A stretch of DNA of 64,000 nucleotides, taken from contig JAQTZV010000013.1 of NCBI GenBank assembly GCA_028687585.1, forward strand, positions 1-64,000, written 5' to 3'. Positions 25,190 to 33,217 of this stretch are shown here, one piece after another. The notes beneath the pieces were generated by a model, which worked only from the letters and a program-made list of their open reading frames with translations, did no database searches and was not told the origin of the DNA. The DNA is from Desulfuromonadaceae bacterium. Its GTDB lineage: Bacteria > Desulfobacterota > Desulfuromonadia > Geobacterales > Pseudopelobacteraceae. Numbering within the stretch: position 1 is the first letter of the stretch; each line of letters opens with the position of its first letter. The position numbers and the translations under genes were made by a program.

Positions 25190-25726
25190 ATGAAAACCTA
25201 CATCCTGCTGCTACGGGGCGTCATGCCCACCGGGAAGAACCGGGTGCCGATGGCGGAACTGCGCGTTGCTCTTTCGGACGCCGGACTTGTCGATGTCCGA
25301 ACTTACATCCAGAGCGGCAATGTCATCGCAAAATCTGATCTTGACCCAACCGGCATCAGCCAACTGGCTCACGACACCATCAAACAGATAATCGGCGCGG
25401 ACATCACGGTTATCACCAGAACTCCGGAGCAGATCAAAGGTATTCTGGCCGGCAACCCTTTCCCTAATACCGATCTCTCCCGGCTGTATTATTCATTGCT
25501 ATCGTCGCCTCCAGCGCCGGAACTCCTTCAGAAATTTCTCGAACTCGACTTTTCACCCGACGAACTACGAGTGGCTGACGATACAATCTACACGCGCTAT
25601 GCCACCAAACTGAGCGACTCCAAGTTCACCAATAATTTCTTTGAAAAGAAGCTGAAGTGTGTGTCTACAACGCGGAACACCAACACCATGACCCGCCTTG
25701 TCGAACTGTGCAAACAAAAGGACTAG
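25190..25726 (+). CDS. DUF1697 family protein
   Basis: The 178-residue protein matches DUF1697: the start YILLLRGVMPTGKNRVPMAE, then YIQSGNVIAKS, and a late TRNTNTMTRL. The function of the family is not known. It is a cytoplasmic protein of normal length. It lies 52 bases after the tautomerase and 10 bases before the DMT transporter start, so the three are likely co-transcribed. Confidence 0.85.
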   Translation: MKTYILLLRGVMPTGKNRVPMAELRVALSDAGLVDVRTYIQSGNVIAKSDLDPTGISQLAHDTIKQIIGADITVITRTPEQIKGILAGNPFPNTDLSRLYYSLLSSPPAPELLQKFLELDFSPDELRVADDTIYTRYATKLSDSKFTNNFFEKKLKCVSTTRNTNTMTRLVELCKQKD

Positions 25727-25736
25727 ACAATATTCC

Positions 25737-26648
25737 ATGCCCCCACCCTCAAACAATCTCGCATCGCTGCGCAACACCCTTCTAACTGCGCTTGCGCCCT
25801 GCATCTGGGGCAGCACGTATGTTGTCACCACCGAACTGCTGCCGCCCAACTACCCGCTGACTACCGCCGTAGTGCGGGTATTGCCCGTGGGGTTAATCAT
25901 GATCGCCCTGACGCGAGCCATGCCGAAAGGCGACTGGTGGTGGCGGCTGATGGTGCTGGGCCTGCTCAACATCGGCATCTTTCAGGCGCTGCTCTTTATT
26001 GCCGCCTATCGCTTGCCGGGAGGCGTTGCAGCAACAGTCATCGCCACCCAGCCGCTTGGCGTAGTGATTCTTTCCCGCTCATTACTGCGGATCAGACCAA
26101 CACTAATCGCCTGGTATGCGGCAATCTTCGGAGTGGTTGGTGTCGGCTTGCTGGTGCTGAGCCCTTCAGCACGGCTGGACACGCCCGGCATCATTGCTGC
26201 CCTGTCAGGCGCACTCTGCATGGCGCTCGGAACAGTGCTGACCAAGCGATGGATCTCGCCGCTGCCGGTCGCAACTTTTACTGCGTGGCAGTTGGTATTC
26301 GGCGGGATATTCCTTCTACCGCTGGCACTGTTTTTTGAAGATTCGCTGCATACGCTCTCACGGAACAACATCATTGGCTACCTGTACCTCGGGGTTATCG
26401 GCACCGGTTTGACATACGCGCTCTGGTTCTGGGGTATCCGGCGCCTCCCCGCATCTGCCGTTTCCCTCCTTGGGTTGTTAAGCCCGATTGTCGCGACCCT
26501 GCTGGGCTATCTGCTGCTGCATCAAAGCCTGACAATCACCCAGATGATCGGCGGTCTGCTTGTTCTGGGGAGTGTCTGGGTCGGGCAGCGTCAAGGTCAA
26601 ATGAGTCAAGAAAACGCAGCACCCCAAAAAAAACCTCTAACATCTTGA
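25737..26648 (+). CDS. EamA/DMT superfamily transporter
   Basis: The 303-residue membrane protein has ten predicted helices in two EamA repeats. The start ALAPCIWGSTYVVTTELLPP is typical of the RhaT/YedA group and the second repeat includes GTGLTYALWFWGIRRLPAS. It probably exports a metabolite such as an amino acid. ATG 25737 is chosen because the longer frame from 25698 overlaps DUF1697 and lacks a ribosome site. The next frame begins by overlapping its end. Confidence 0.87.
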   Translation: MPPPSNNLASLRNTLLTALAPCIWGSTYVVTTELLPPNYPLTTAVVRVLPVGLIMIALTRAMPKGDWWWRLMVLGLLNIGIFQALLFIAAYRLPGGVAATVIATQPLGVVILSRSLLRIRPTLIAWYAAIFGVVGVGLLVLSPSARLDTPGIIAALSGALCMALGTVLTKRWISPLPVATFTAWQLVFGGIFLLPLALFFEDSLHTLSRNNIIGYLYLGVIGTGLTYALWFWGIRRLPASAVSLLGLLSPIVATLLGYLLLHQSLTITQMIGGLLVLGSVWVGQRQGQMSQENAAPQKKPLTS

Positions 26649-26695
26649 CTTTGCTTCATTTCAAGATACATCACCACAAACGGGAGGTTCCATCA

Positions 26696-27307
26696 ATGCC
26701 GCAAATCCAGGTAACAGGTATTGTCGCTAGTCCGCGGAAGCAGATGAATACTGACACACTGGTCCAAAAGATATTGGATGGATGTCAGAAGTCGGGAGCC
26801 GCTGTCTCAAAAATTTACCTGAACGATTTAGTGATACAACCATGTCGTGCGTGCAAGAGTCAGGATGGCTCCGGCTGCCTTTATCAAGACGGCATGGAGC
26901 AAATCTACGAACTGTTTGAAAAAGCAGATGGTCTCATTCTGGGAACACCTGTGTACTACAACAGTGTATCGAGTCAGATGAAGCTCATGATTGATCGCTC
27001 TTACTGCCTGGCAAAGCCGGTAATAACGCCTTCCGGCAAAAGAATCTACGAAAGTGCCGTAAAAAAGATGAAAAAGGGGATGGTGGTTTCAGTAGGCGGC
27101 AGCGGATCGAATCCGGAATGTGTGCTTCCCGTTTTTGAGCTCTGGTCACCCGAGGTGAACCTTTCAATTGTAGATTCTATTCTGGTGACTCACGCCCAAT
27201 TGGGTAAAGCACCGAAAGAGAGTGCTGAATTATTGCTGGAGGCATTTTCAAAGGGAGAGAAATTCGCACGGTTACTTCAGGCGGAAAATCAGGAGCGGCA
27301 TATATAG
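26696..27307 (+). CDS. NADPH-dependent FMN reductase / flavodoxin-fold protein
   Basis: The 203-residue protein has the flavodoxin-like fold of iron-sulfur-flavoprotein-type reductases. The flavin-phosphate loop is GIVASPRKQMNTD, the conserved CRACKSQDGSGCLYQDGM provides cysteines, and GTPVYYNSVSSQMKLMIDR is the family signature. These proteins move electrons between NAD(P)H, FMN and small oxidants. Cys residues near 60 resemble the compact Cys motif of such proteins, so an Fe-S cluster is possible. GGGAGG lies before ATG 26696. It precedes the second tetR promoter. Confidence 0.85.
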   Translation: MPQIQVTGIVASPRKQMNTDTLVQKILDGCQKSGAAVSKIYLNDLVIQPCRACKSQDGSGCLYQDGMEQIYELFEKADGLILGTPVYYNSVSSQMKLMIDRSYCLAKPVITPSGKRIYESAVKKMKKGMVVSVGGSGSNPECVLPVFELWSPEVNLSIVDSILVTHAQLGKAPKESAELLLEAFSKGEKFARLLQAENQERHI

Positions 27308-27479
27308 GATCAGATTCAAGAATATTCCACTCACGTTCTTCAGTATTGGCACAGCGTTTTAAGTATCTCTCAGGTTCTCCCATTATAGATCATTCTGCTC
27401 ATTCATGAGCGAACCGGTTCAGTTGATCATATCTCCTCACAATCCTTGGGCAGAGCGGAAGAGCGCCGAAATTTTATTC

Positions 27480-27508
27480 TTGACTTATGGACCGACCGGT
27501 CCTAAATA
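27480..27508 (+). promoter_or_regulatory. Second tetR promoter with operator filling the spacer
   Basis: TTGACT at 27480-27485, 17 bases, then TAAATA at 27503-27508. The spacer contains GGACCGACCGGTCC (27489-27502), an almost perfect palindrome. A near copy (GGACCGAACGGTCC) lies before the cupin gene at 28125. The first ATG after this promoter is at 27517, so the transcript is again leaderless. Occupancy by the TetR protein would block polymerase. Confidence 0.75.
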
Positions 27509-27516
27509 ATAAATCT

Positions 27517-28107
27517 ATGACCAACGGCAGACCATTACAATACGATCCGGATAAAGCGCTGCATGCCGCCATGCAGCTGTTCTGGTCAAAAGGGTACGAG
27601 GCAACCTCGATGCAGGATCTGCTGACCGCCATGGGGCTGTCCAAAAGCAGCCTCTACCAGGGGTTCGGCGGCAAGAAAGAGCTGTTTGTCCGCTGCCTTG
27701 AACGCTATCGTACCCACATCCACGAGTCGTTTCACCAGCTTCTGGAGATGTCGGACTCCGGATTGAAATTTATCGAAACCATGTTACTAAATTCCGCGGC
27801 CGAGGCCCGGAAACCCGACCATCTGCGGCGCGGTTGTCTTCTGATGAATACGGCCACCGAATTTGCCCAGAAAGACCGGCAGGTTGCCGAGCATGTAACC
27901 ATAGGTTTCAAGGGTCTGCACAAGGCCTTAAAGGTCGCAGTGCAGCGCGGACAGCAGGATGGCAGCATTACATCGAACCAGGATGCCAGGATACTGGCCA
28001 ATTATCTCGCCTGCAGTTTGGGCGGAATTAAGACTGTCGTGAAAGGAGGTGGAGATGAAAAAAGCGTGAAGGAGATCGTCGGAGTAATCCTGAAAGCATT
28101 GGCGTAA
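27517..28107 (+). CDS. TetR family repressor
   Basis: The 196-residue protein has the TetR DNA-binding domain (DKALHAAMQLFWSKGYEATS, then LLTAMGLSKSSLYQGFGGKK) and a C-terminal domain with RRGCLLMNTATEFAQKD, typical of the YxaF/NemR-like group that senses electrophiles or antibiotics. ATG 27517 is chosen; an ATG at 27487 lies inside the promoter and cannot be transcribed. No ribosome site, in agreement with a leaderless mRNA. Operators in its own promoter and before the cupin gene 55 bases downstream mark these as its targets. Confidence 0.88.
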   Translation: MTNGRPLQYDPDKALHAAMQLFWSKGYEATSMQDLLTAMGLSKSSLYQGFGGKKELFVRCLERYRTHIHESFHQLLEMSDSGLKFIETMLLNSAAEARKPDHLRRGCLLMNTATEFAQKDRQVAEHVTIGFKGLHKALKVAVQRGQQDGSITSNQDARILANYLACSLGGIKTVVKGGGDEKSVKEIVGVILKALA

Positions 28108-28124
28108 TTTATTTGGCTACTTAC

Positions 28125-28138
28125 GGACCGAACGGTCC
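28125..28138. promoter_or_regulatory. TetR operator before the cupin gene
   Basis: GGACCGAACGGTCC is a palindrome with one mismatch pair at the centre and differs from the site at 27489 by one base. CATAAT directly follows and could be the -10 box of the cupin promoter. The start codon is at 28163 with AAAGGAG ahead. Confidence 0.7.
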
Positions 28139-28162
28139 ATAATACATCAAAGGAGAACCATC

Positions 28163-28618
28163 ATGACTATTCAAAAAACCAACTATTCAGTTGATCACAC
28201 CGGCCCGCTTGAAACACTCGTGCAACGAGATTTCATGGGGTTTCACGGCAAGTATTTTATCGGTAAAGAGTTGGGTCTGACCGGCAGCGAAGTATCGCTC
28301 AACCGTCTTCCGGCCGGTAAGGGGATGCCGTTCGTCCACTCCCACAAGAAAAACGAGGAGCTGTATATTGTGCTGCGAGGCAACGGCACGTTCTTTGTCG
28401 ATGGCGATGAATTTCCGGTTCAGGAAGGGAGCCTGATCCGCGTGGCGCCTGCCGGAGCACGGGCCTTCAAGGCGGGGAGTGAAGCTCTGTACTTCATCTG
28501 TATCCAGACCGAGGCGGGGAGTCTCAGTCAGGCGACGCTGGAGGATGGCGTCCGCCATCTTGGAACAGCAACTTCATGGATAACACCGAAAACTGCGGTT
28601 AAGCAATTGCAGGATTGA
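28163..28618 (+). CDS. Cupin domain protein
   Basis: The 151-residue protein has one cupin barrel: HSHKKNEELYIVLRGNG carries the His, His, Glu metal ligands of motif 1, and the second motif near APAGARAFKAG lacks the usual His, as in some cupins. Function unknown; such proteins may be isomerases, dioxygenases or quorum-quenching-like enzymes. It is controlled by the preceding TetR gene through a shared operator and is followed after 54 bases by the MFS transporter. Confidence 0.87.
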   Translation: MTIQKTNYSVDHTGPLETLVQRDFMGFHGKYFIGKELGLTGSEVSLNRLPAGKGMPFVHSHKKNEELYIVLRGNGTFFVDGDEFPVQEGSLIRVAPAGARAFKAGSEALYFICIQTEAGSLSQATLEDGVRHLGTATSWITPKTAVKQLQD

Positions 28619-28672
28619 AACTTCTCTCGTCAGGATTTACTATTGTGAAAATCACTCCTGAGGAGGGGGCGT

Positions 28673-30037
28673 ATGCCGCAAGAAAAAAATACCGATGCGA
28701 CGTCAGTGGCTGATGCAGCGGCTTACGAAGGCAGGATGGGCGGGCAGAAGAAGGGAATGCACTACTCCTGGATAATTGCTGCCGTCACATTCCTGACACT
28801 TCTGACAACAGCCGGAATACGGTCAACTCCGGGGGTATTGATTATACCTTTGGAACAGGAATTCGGATGGTCCCGTGCGACAATCTCAGTGGCAGTTTCC
28901 GTTAACCTGCTGCTCTACGGATTAATGGGCCCCTTTGCCGCTGCATTTTTTGGCAAATTCGGCGTGCGCCGAATCATGGCTATTGCCCTCTGCCTGTTGG
29001 CTGCGGGTGTCGGTGCGACAACATTCATGACCAAACCGTGGCACATGATTCTGATCTGGGGAGTGATCGTCGGCTGCGGGGCAGGGATGACCGCGTTCAG
29101 TCTCAGTGCGACAATCGTCAATCGCTGGTTCAGAAAGTCTCAGGGGATGGTTATGGGCGTGCTGACAGCCAGCGCCGCCACCGGCCAGCTCCTGTTTCTT
29201 CCACTGCTGGCGTCTCTGTCGCACAACCATGGCTGGCGGGTTGCCGCGCTGTCAATAGCATGTGCCGCAATGGTTGTTCTTCCTCTGGTTCTGATTTTCA
29301 TGCGCAATTATCCGGGTAACGTCGGCCAGCGTCCCTATGGAGAAAGCGACACCGGGGTGCAGGAAGTTCCCGCTGCTGCATCTCTGATCACTAATCCGTT
29401 CAGGACGGCATTGATGGGGTTGCAGCGAGGTCTGCGATCCAGAGATTTCTGGCTGCTCGCCGGAAGTTTCTTTATCTGCGGGGCCAGTACCAATGGGCTT
29501 ATAGGGACTCATCTCATTCCGGCATGTGTCGATCACGGGATTCCTGAAGTACGCGCCGCCGGGCTCATGGCCGTCATGGGGATACTCGACCTGATCGGGA
29601 CAACATTCTCCGGGTGGCTTTCAGACCGCTACAACAGCCGGCATCTGCTCTGCTGGTACTACGGACTGCGCGGGCTGTCGCTTCTGGGGCTTCCGTTTGC
29701 CCTCTCCGGGCCGGAGTGGGGCTTGTCCGCTTTTGCCATTTTTTATGGTCTCGATTGGGTCGCTACCGTTCCCCCTACCGTGCGTCTGACCGCTGATGCC
29801 TTTGGCCGCGAAAATGTCGGGGTGATGTTCGGCTGGATCTTCGCCAGCCATCAAATCGGTGCGGCGCTGGCTGCTACATTTGCCGGTACGGTACGTACCT
29901 ATCTTGGTGATTATTTTATCGCTTTTTTATTATCCGGTACCATCTGTCTGCTTGCAGCCGGTCTGGTGTTGCGCATTAATAAAAGCCGGCAGCTTGAATT
30001 GCCGGGAGAAATGGGCGTTGTTCCACAGGAAGGGTAA
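28673..30037 (+). CDS. MFS transporter (OFA/monocarboxylate-like)
   Basis: The 454-residue protein has twelve membrane helices and the MFS loop FGKFGVRRIMA between helices 2 and 3. The front (AAVTFLTLLTTAGIRSTPGV, then PLEQEFGWSRATIS) is typical of the oxalate/formate-like (OFA) and monocarboxylate branch, which exchanges or imports organic acids. GAGGAGG lies ahead of the ATG. It may be in the TetR-cupin operon, since the gap is only 54 bases. Confidence 0.88.
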   Translation: MPQEKNTDATSVADAAAYEGRMGGQKKGMHYSWIIAAVTFLTLLTTAGIRSTPGVLIIPLEQEFGWSRATISVAVSVNLLLYGLMGPFAAAFFGKFGVRRIMAIALCLLAAGVGATTFMTKPWHMILIWGVIVGCGAGMTAFSLSATIVNRWFRKSQGMVMGVLTASAATGQLLFLPLLASLSHNHGWRVAALSIACAAMVVLPLVLIFMRNYPGNVGQRPYGESDTGVQEVPAAASLITNPFRTALMGLQRGLRSRDFWLLAGSFFICGASTNGLIGTHLIPACVDHGIPEVRAAGLMAVMGILDLIGTTFSGWLSDRYNSRHLLCWYYGLRGLSLLGLPFALSGPEWGLSAFAIFYGLDWVATVPPTVRLTADAFGRENVGVMFGWIFASHQIGAALAATFAGTVRTYLGDYFIAFLLSGTICLLAAGLVLRINKSRQLELPGEMGVVPQEG

Positions 30038-30304
30038 GCCAGTATTATTACGGTTGCATTGAGGGGGCGTTGTCCCCTTCAGCCTCCCTGATAATACCTC
30101 TTCAGATATGCAGAAAAATGAGTCCACCCGAGAACAATCTCACCGATACAAAAGTCCGTAATAATTCTTTGATTACATACATTAATACGCGGCGTCGTTT
30201 CCTAAAGGCGCCTGCTTTTAGTGCGGCGTCGCGTGAAACTCCCCTTGGTTCCGGCTTGTTCTGGTGACTTCCGCATATTTTATTTCGATATTCGCAAATA
30301 CAGA

Positions 30305-30353
30305 TTGACAGCAGGCCTCATTTCAAGCTATTTCAATTCGACGTATATCGAAT
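30305..30353 (+). promoter_or_regulatory. Promoter and ArsR-type operator for the ArsR-GIY-YIG gene
   Basis: TTGACA at 30305-30310 is followed by CTATTT at 30328-30333 with 17 bases between. Right after it, ATTCGA-N6-TCGAAT (30336-30353) is a perfect 6-base-arm palindrome that covers the transcription start. This spacing suits autorepression by the ArsR-like protein starting at 30367. The rest of 30038-30304 contains no supported gene. Confidence 0.65.
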
Positions 30354-30366
30354 CAGGAGTCGCCGT

Positions 30367-31395
30367 ATGAAAACCGAACAGAGCATCGCCATCATGAAAG
30401 CCCTTGCCGACCAGTCGCGACTGGCCATCATCAATTCCCTGCTGGAGCGCTCCCAATATGTTGAGGAAATTGCCAAACGTCACGGACTGGCCCCGTCAAC
30501 CGTTTCGTTCCACCTGCGCAAACTGGAGCAGGCCGGTCTTGTCAGCAGCCGCAAGGAGCAGTATTACGTCGTCATCCAGGCGAACAACGCCATCTTCGAC
30601 ACCACCCTCCGGGAGATTGTGTCAGCCCCAACCGTTGGCAGAGAACTTCAGGACGGACGTATGGAGGAGTACCGGCGCAAGGTGCTGGAGACGTTCTTTC
30701 GACACGGCATGCTGGAAAAGCTGCCGACGCAGCACAAGAAACGGCTCATCGTACTGGAACAGTTTGCCGTGCGCTTCGAACCGGAGCGCCGCTACTCGGA
30801 ACAGGAGGTAACCGGACTGATCATGCCGCTCTTTGACGACTACTGTACCATCCGCCGCCGGCTGGTGGATGAGGGGCTGATCCGCCGTGAAGGAGCGGAG
30901 TACTGGCGGGAGAAATATGATGGCGTGCAGACAGTCCAGCCGGCCCTGCCATCACAAACAGAGAAAGGATCTGAAAGCATGCCAAAAGAGAGCAAACGTG
31001 CCGACCTCAAACGGCTGTACAAACAGAACACCCCGGATATGGGGATCTACCAGATCAAAAACAGGGTCAACGGCAGAATCTATATCAACAGCAGCACAAA
31101 CCTTGACGGAACACGCAACAGCAGGATGTTTCAGCTCAAAATGGGCAAGATCGTCTTCAGCCGTGAGTTGCAGAACGATTTGACTGAATACGGCGCAGAC
31201 TGTTTCGAGTTTTCCATTCTCGACGTGCTGGCAAAACCGGAACCGGGCGACAATGTGGAGCGACTGCTTGCCGCGCTGGAGCTGCAGTGGTTGGAGAAGC
31301 TGCAGCCGTTCGGCGAACGGGGGTATAACAGCACAAAGGCATTTGAGCGTAATATGCAACTGTTGCGGCAACAAAGCGGAGTTACCGTTACCTGA
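30367..31395 (+). CDS. ArsR-type regulator fused to DUF2087 and a GIY-YIG-like domain
   Basis: The 342-residue protein has three parts. Residues 1-90 are an ArsR winged helix (MKALADQSRLAIINSLLER; HGLAPSTVSFHLRKLEQAGL). Residues about 110-180 are DUF2087 (RLIVLEQFAVRFEPERRYSE; RRRLVDEGLIRR). Residues about 215-335 resemble a GIY-YIG fold (MGIYQIKNRVNGRIYI). The Arg/Glu catalytic residues of GIY-YIG nucleases cannot be confirmed by eye, and the domain may bind rather than cut. It is likely autoregulated through the palindrome in its promoter. AGGAG is before the ATG. No metal-binding Cys motif of ArsR is seen, so the signal is unknown. Confidence 0.85.
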   Translation: MKTEQSIAIMKALADQSRLAIINSLLERSQYVEEIAKRHGLAPSTVSFHLRKLEQAGLVSSRKEQYYVVIQANNAIFDTTLREIVSAPTVGRELQDGRMEEYRRKVLETFFRHGMLEKLPTQHKKRLIVLEQFAVRFEPERRYSEQEVTGLIMPLFDDYCTIRRRLVDEGLIRREGAEYWREKYDGVQTVQPALPSQTEKGSESMPKESKRADLKRLYKQNTPDMGIYQIKNRVNGRIYINSSTNLDGTRNSRMFQLKMGKIVFSRELQNDLTEYGADCFEFSILDVLAKPEPGDNVERLLAALELQWLEKLQPFGERGYNSTKAFERNMQLLRQQSGVTVT

Positions 31396-31436
31396 CCCCG
31401 AAAGAGCCGGCATCAATTAGGAATATTTTGCCTCAC

Positions 31437-31506
31437 GATTACCTCAAGATTGCTTCTAGATTACAGGCTTCGGATGTTAACATATTTGAGTAATCGCGAA
31501 ATAATC
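31437..31506 (+). promoter_or_regulatory. Array of 11-bp-spaced TAATC/GATTA half-sites before the MFS gene
   Basis: GATTAC, GATTGC and GATTAC start at 31437, 31448 and 31459, each 11 bases apart. Then TAATC (the reverse complement of GATTA) occurs at 31491 and 31502, also 11 apart. Eleven-base spacing puts the half-sites on one face of DNA, as for response-regulator or other tandem-binding proteins. The TAATC pair recurs, with GAGTAATCGNGAANTAATCA in common, before the MBL-fold gene at 33162. Confidence 0.65.
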
Positions 31507-31564
31507 ATGAAGCTATAAAGAGATAAAAAAATTTCACACCGGAAAAAGGATTGAGTACATCCTC

Positions 31565-32836
31565 ATGACTGACTTCAAACTATTCTCCCCCCGGCATGAC
31601 CGCTCTGCGGCCATGCCGTTCATCATGTTGACCGTCCTGATCGACATGGTGACCATCGGCTTGATCATCCCCGTGCTGCCGACGCTGGTCTGCAGTTTCA
31701 CCGGTTCTAACGCAGACCAGGCATTCTGGTATGGCGCCGTAGTTTTCGCCTTTGGTATCGCAAACTTCTTTGGCTCACCGATCCTCGGCGCGCTGTCGGA
31801 CGCCTATGGCCGCCGCCCACTGCTACTGCTCGGTTTTTGCGGGCTCGGCCTCATGTTTTTCGCTACCGCCTTGGCTACGGCAATGTGGATGCTGATCGCG
31901 GTGCGACTGGTGGGTGGCGCAATGCAGGCCAATGCGGCCGTAGCCAACGCCTACGTGGCTGACATCACCCCTCCCGAAGAGCGTGCCAAACGTTTCGGCA
32001 TGCTGGGCGCCATGTTTGGCCTTGGTTTTATCATTGGGCCGGTGATGGGGGGACTGCTGGGAGCGATCAATATCCAGCTGCCGTTTTTTGTTGCCGGTGG
32101 TTTCGCCATGATCAACTGGCTCTACGGCTATTTTGTGCTGCCTGAATCACTTCCGGTCGAACGCCGCCGCCCCTTCCACTGGCGGGCGGCAAACCCGCTG
32201 ACATCGTTACGCGCCTTGGCGGGATTAAGCGGCGTCGGTCGATTGGTTGCGGTGGTCGCCCTGAGCGGTCTTGCCCAATTCGTGCTGTACACCAGTTGGG
32301 TGTTGTACACGACCTTCAAGTTCGGCTGGGGACCGAAAGAAAACGGCTGGTCGCTTGCAGCGGTCGGCATCATGTCGCTGATCGTGCAGGGTTTTCTGCT
32401 GGGGAAACTGCTGAAACATTTCTCGCCACGACGCCTTGCGGTGGCCGGATTGGTATCGTCGTCACTCGCCTACGCCTTGTGGGGCGCGGCAAGTCAGGGA
32501 TGGATGATGTACGCGGTTATCTGCCTGAATGTACTCGGCTATACCGTCACCGCCGCGTTGCAAAGCATTATTTCGAGCGCCGCTGACCCCAAAAGTCAGG
32601 GGCAGGCATTGGGAGCGGTCAGCTCCATCAACAGCCTGATGACGGTAATAGCGCCGCTATTCGGCGCACCGCTCCTCTCCATGGTATCGCATCTGCCGCA
32701 CGGCGACTGGCGCATCGGTGCGCCCATGTATTTTTGCGCCCTGCTTCAAGCCGCTTCACTGATCCTGGCATATCTGCACTTCCGTGGCGAGCGCGAGCCG
32801 GGTGCAGAAAATTCAGTGTCGGAAGCAACAAGATGA
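31565..32836 (+). CDS. MFS efflux transporter (TetA-like)
   Basis: The 423-residue protein has twelve helices and the drug/H+ antiporter signature: DMVTIGLIIPVLPTL at the front and GALSDAYGRRPLLLLG in the loop after helix 2, typical of the TetA(A)/multidrug group. It would expel a drug or toxic compound with proton import. AlkD-like remnant starts in the last four bases (ATGA). Upstream lies an array of TAATC half-sites. Confidence 0.87.
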   Translation: MTDFKLFSPRHDRSAAMPFIMLTVLIDMVTIGLIIPVLPTLVCSFTGSNADQAFWYGAVVFAFGIANFFGSPILGALSDAYGRRPLLLLGFCGLGLMFFATALATAMWMLIAVRLVGGAMQANAAVANAYVADITPPEERAKRFGMLGAMFGLGFIIGPVMGGLLGAINIQLPFFVAGGFAMINWLYGYFVLPESLPVERRRPFHWRAANPLTSLRALAGLSGVGRLVAVVALSGLAQFVLYTSWVLYTTFKFGWGPKENGWSLAAVGIMSLIVQGFLLGKLLKHFSPRRLAVAGLVSSSLAYALWGAASQGWMMYAVICLNVLGYTVTAALQSIISSAADPKSQGQALGAVSSINSLMTVIAPLFGAPLLSMVSHLPHGDWRIGAPMYFCALLQAASLILAYLHFRGEREPGAENSVSEATR

Positions 32837-33057
32837 CCTGCAGCGAAATTATCATCTATCTGCAAAGCAAGGCAAATCCGGACAATGTGGCCGGCATGGC
32901 CCGCTTCGGCATCAGCACAGTCGGCACGCTGGGGATCAACATTCCACTGCTGCGTGAGCTGGCCAAAGCACATCGCCGCAATCATGTTCTGGCGCTGGAA
33001 CTGTGGCAGACCGGCATCCACGAGGCGCGCATTCTGGCGTCAGTTTTTGAACCGTAA
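32833..33057 (+). pseudogene. AlkD-like DNA alkylation repair protein, truncated
   Basis: About 74 residues remain: ANPDNVAGMARFGISTVGTL, then LRELAKAHRRNHVLALELW and TGIHEARILAS, matching the N-terminal HEAT repeats of the AlkD-like (DNA alkylation repair) family. Intact proteins have about 230 residues. The frame stops at a TAA after VFEP, and the remaining repeats with the catalytic Asp are missing. The start overlaps the end of the MFS gene, a sign that both were once one operon. Confidence 0.8.
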
Positions 33058-33081
33058 AGAACAGAATATTTCGGAACCCTC

Positions 33082-33177
33082 TTGACAAAGGTTCAATGCG
33101 GGTACTATTTAGAAATCGTATCCTCGCGATAAACTGGATTATACGCCTTCAAAATCATGAGTAATCGGGAAGTAATC
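33082..33177 (+). promoter_or_regulatory. Promoter and TAATC pair of the MBL-fold gene
   Basis: TTGACA at 33082-33087 with TATTTA/CTATTT near 33105-33111 forms a likely promoter. TAATC at 33162 and 33173 (11 bases apart) lies downstream of it and repeats the pair before the MFS gene at 31491/31502 together with the flanking bases GAG and ATCANGANGCTA. The same regulator may act on both. AAGGAGG precedes the ATG at 33218. Confidence 0.55.
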
Positions 33178-33217
33178 ACGAGGCTAAAGACGGAGTAAAT
33201 TTTAAGGAGGAAGAAAA

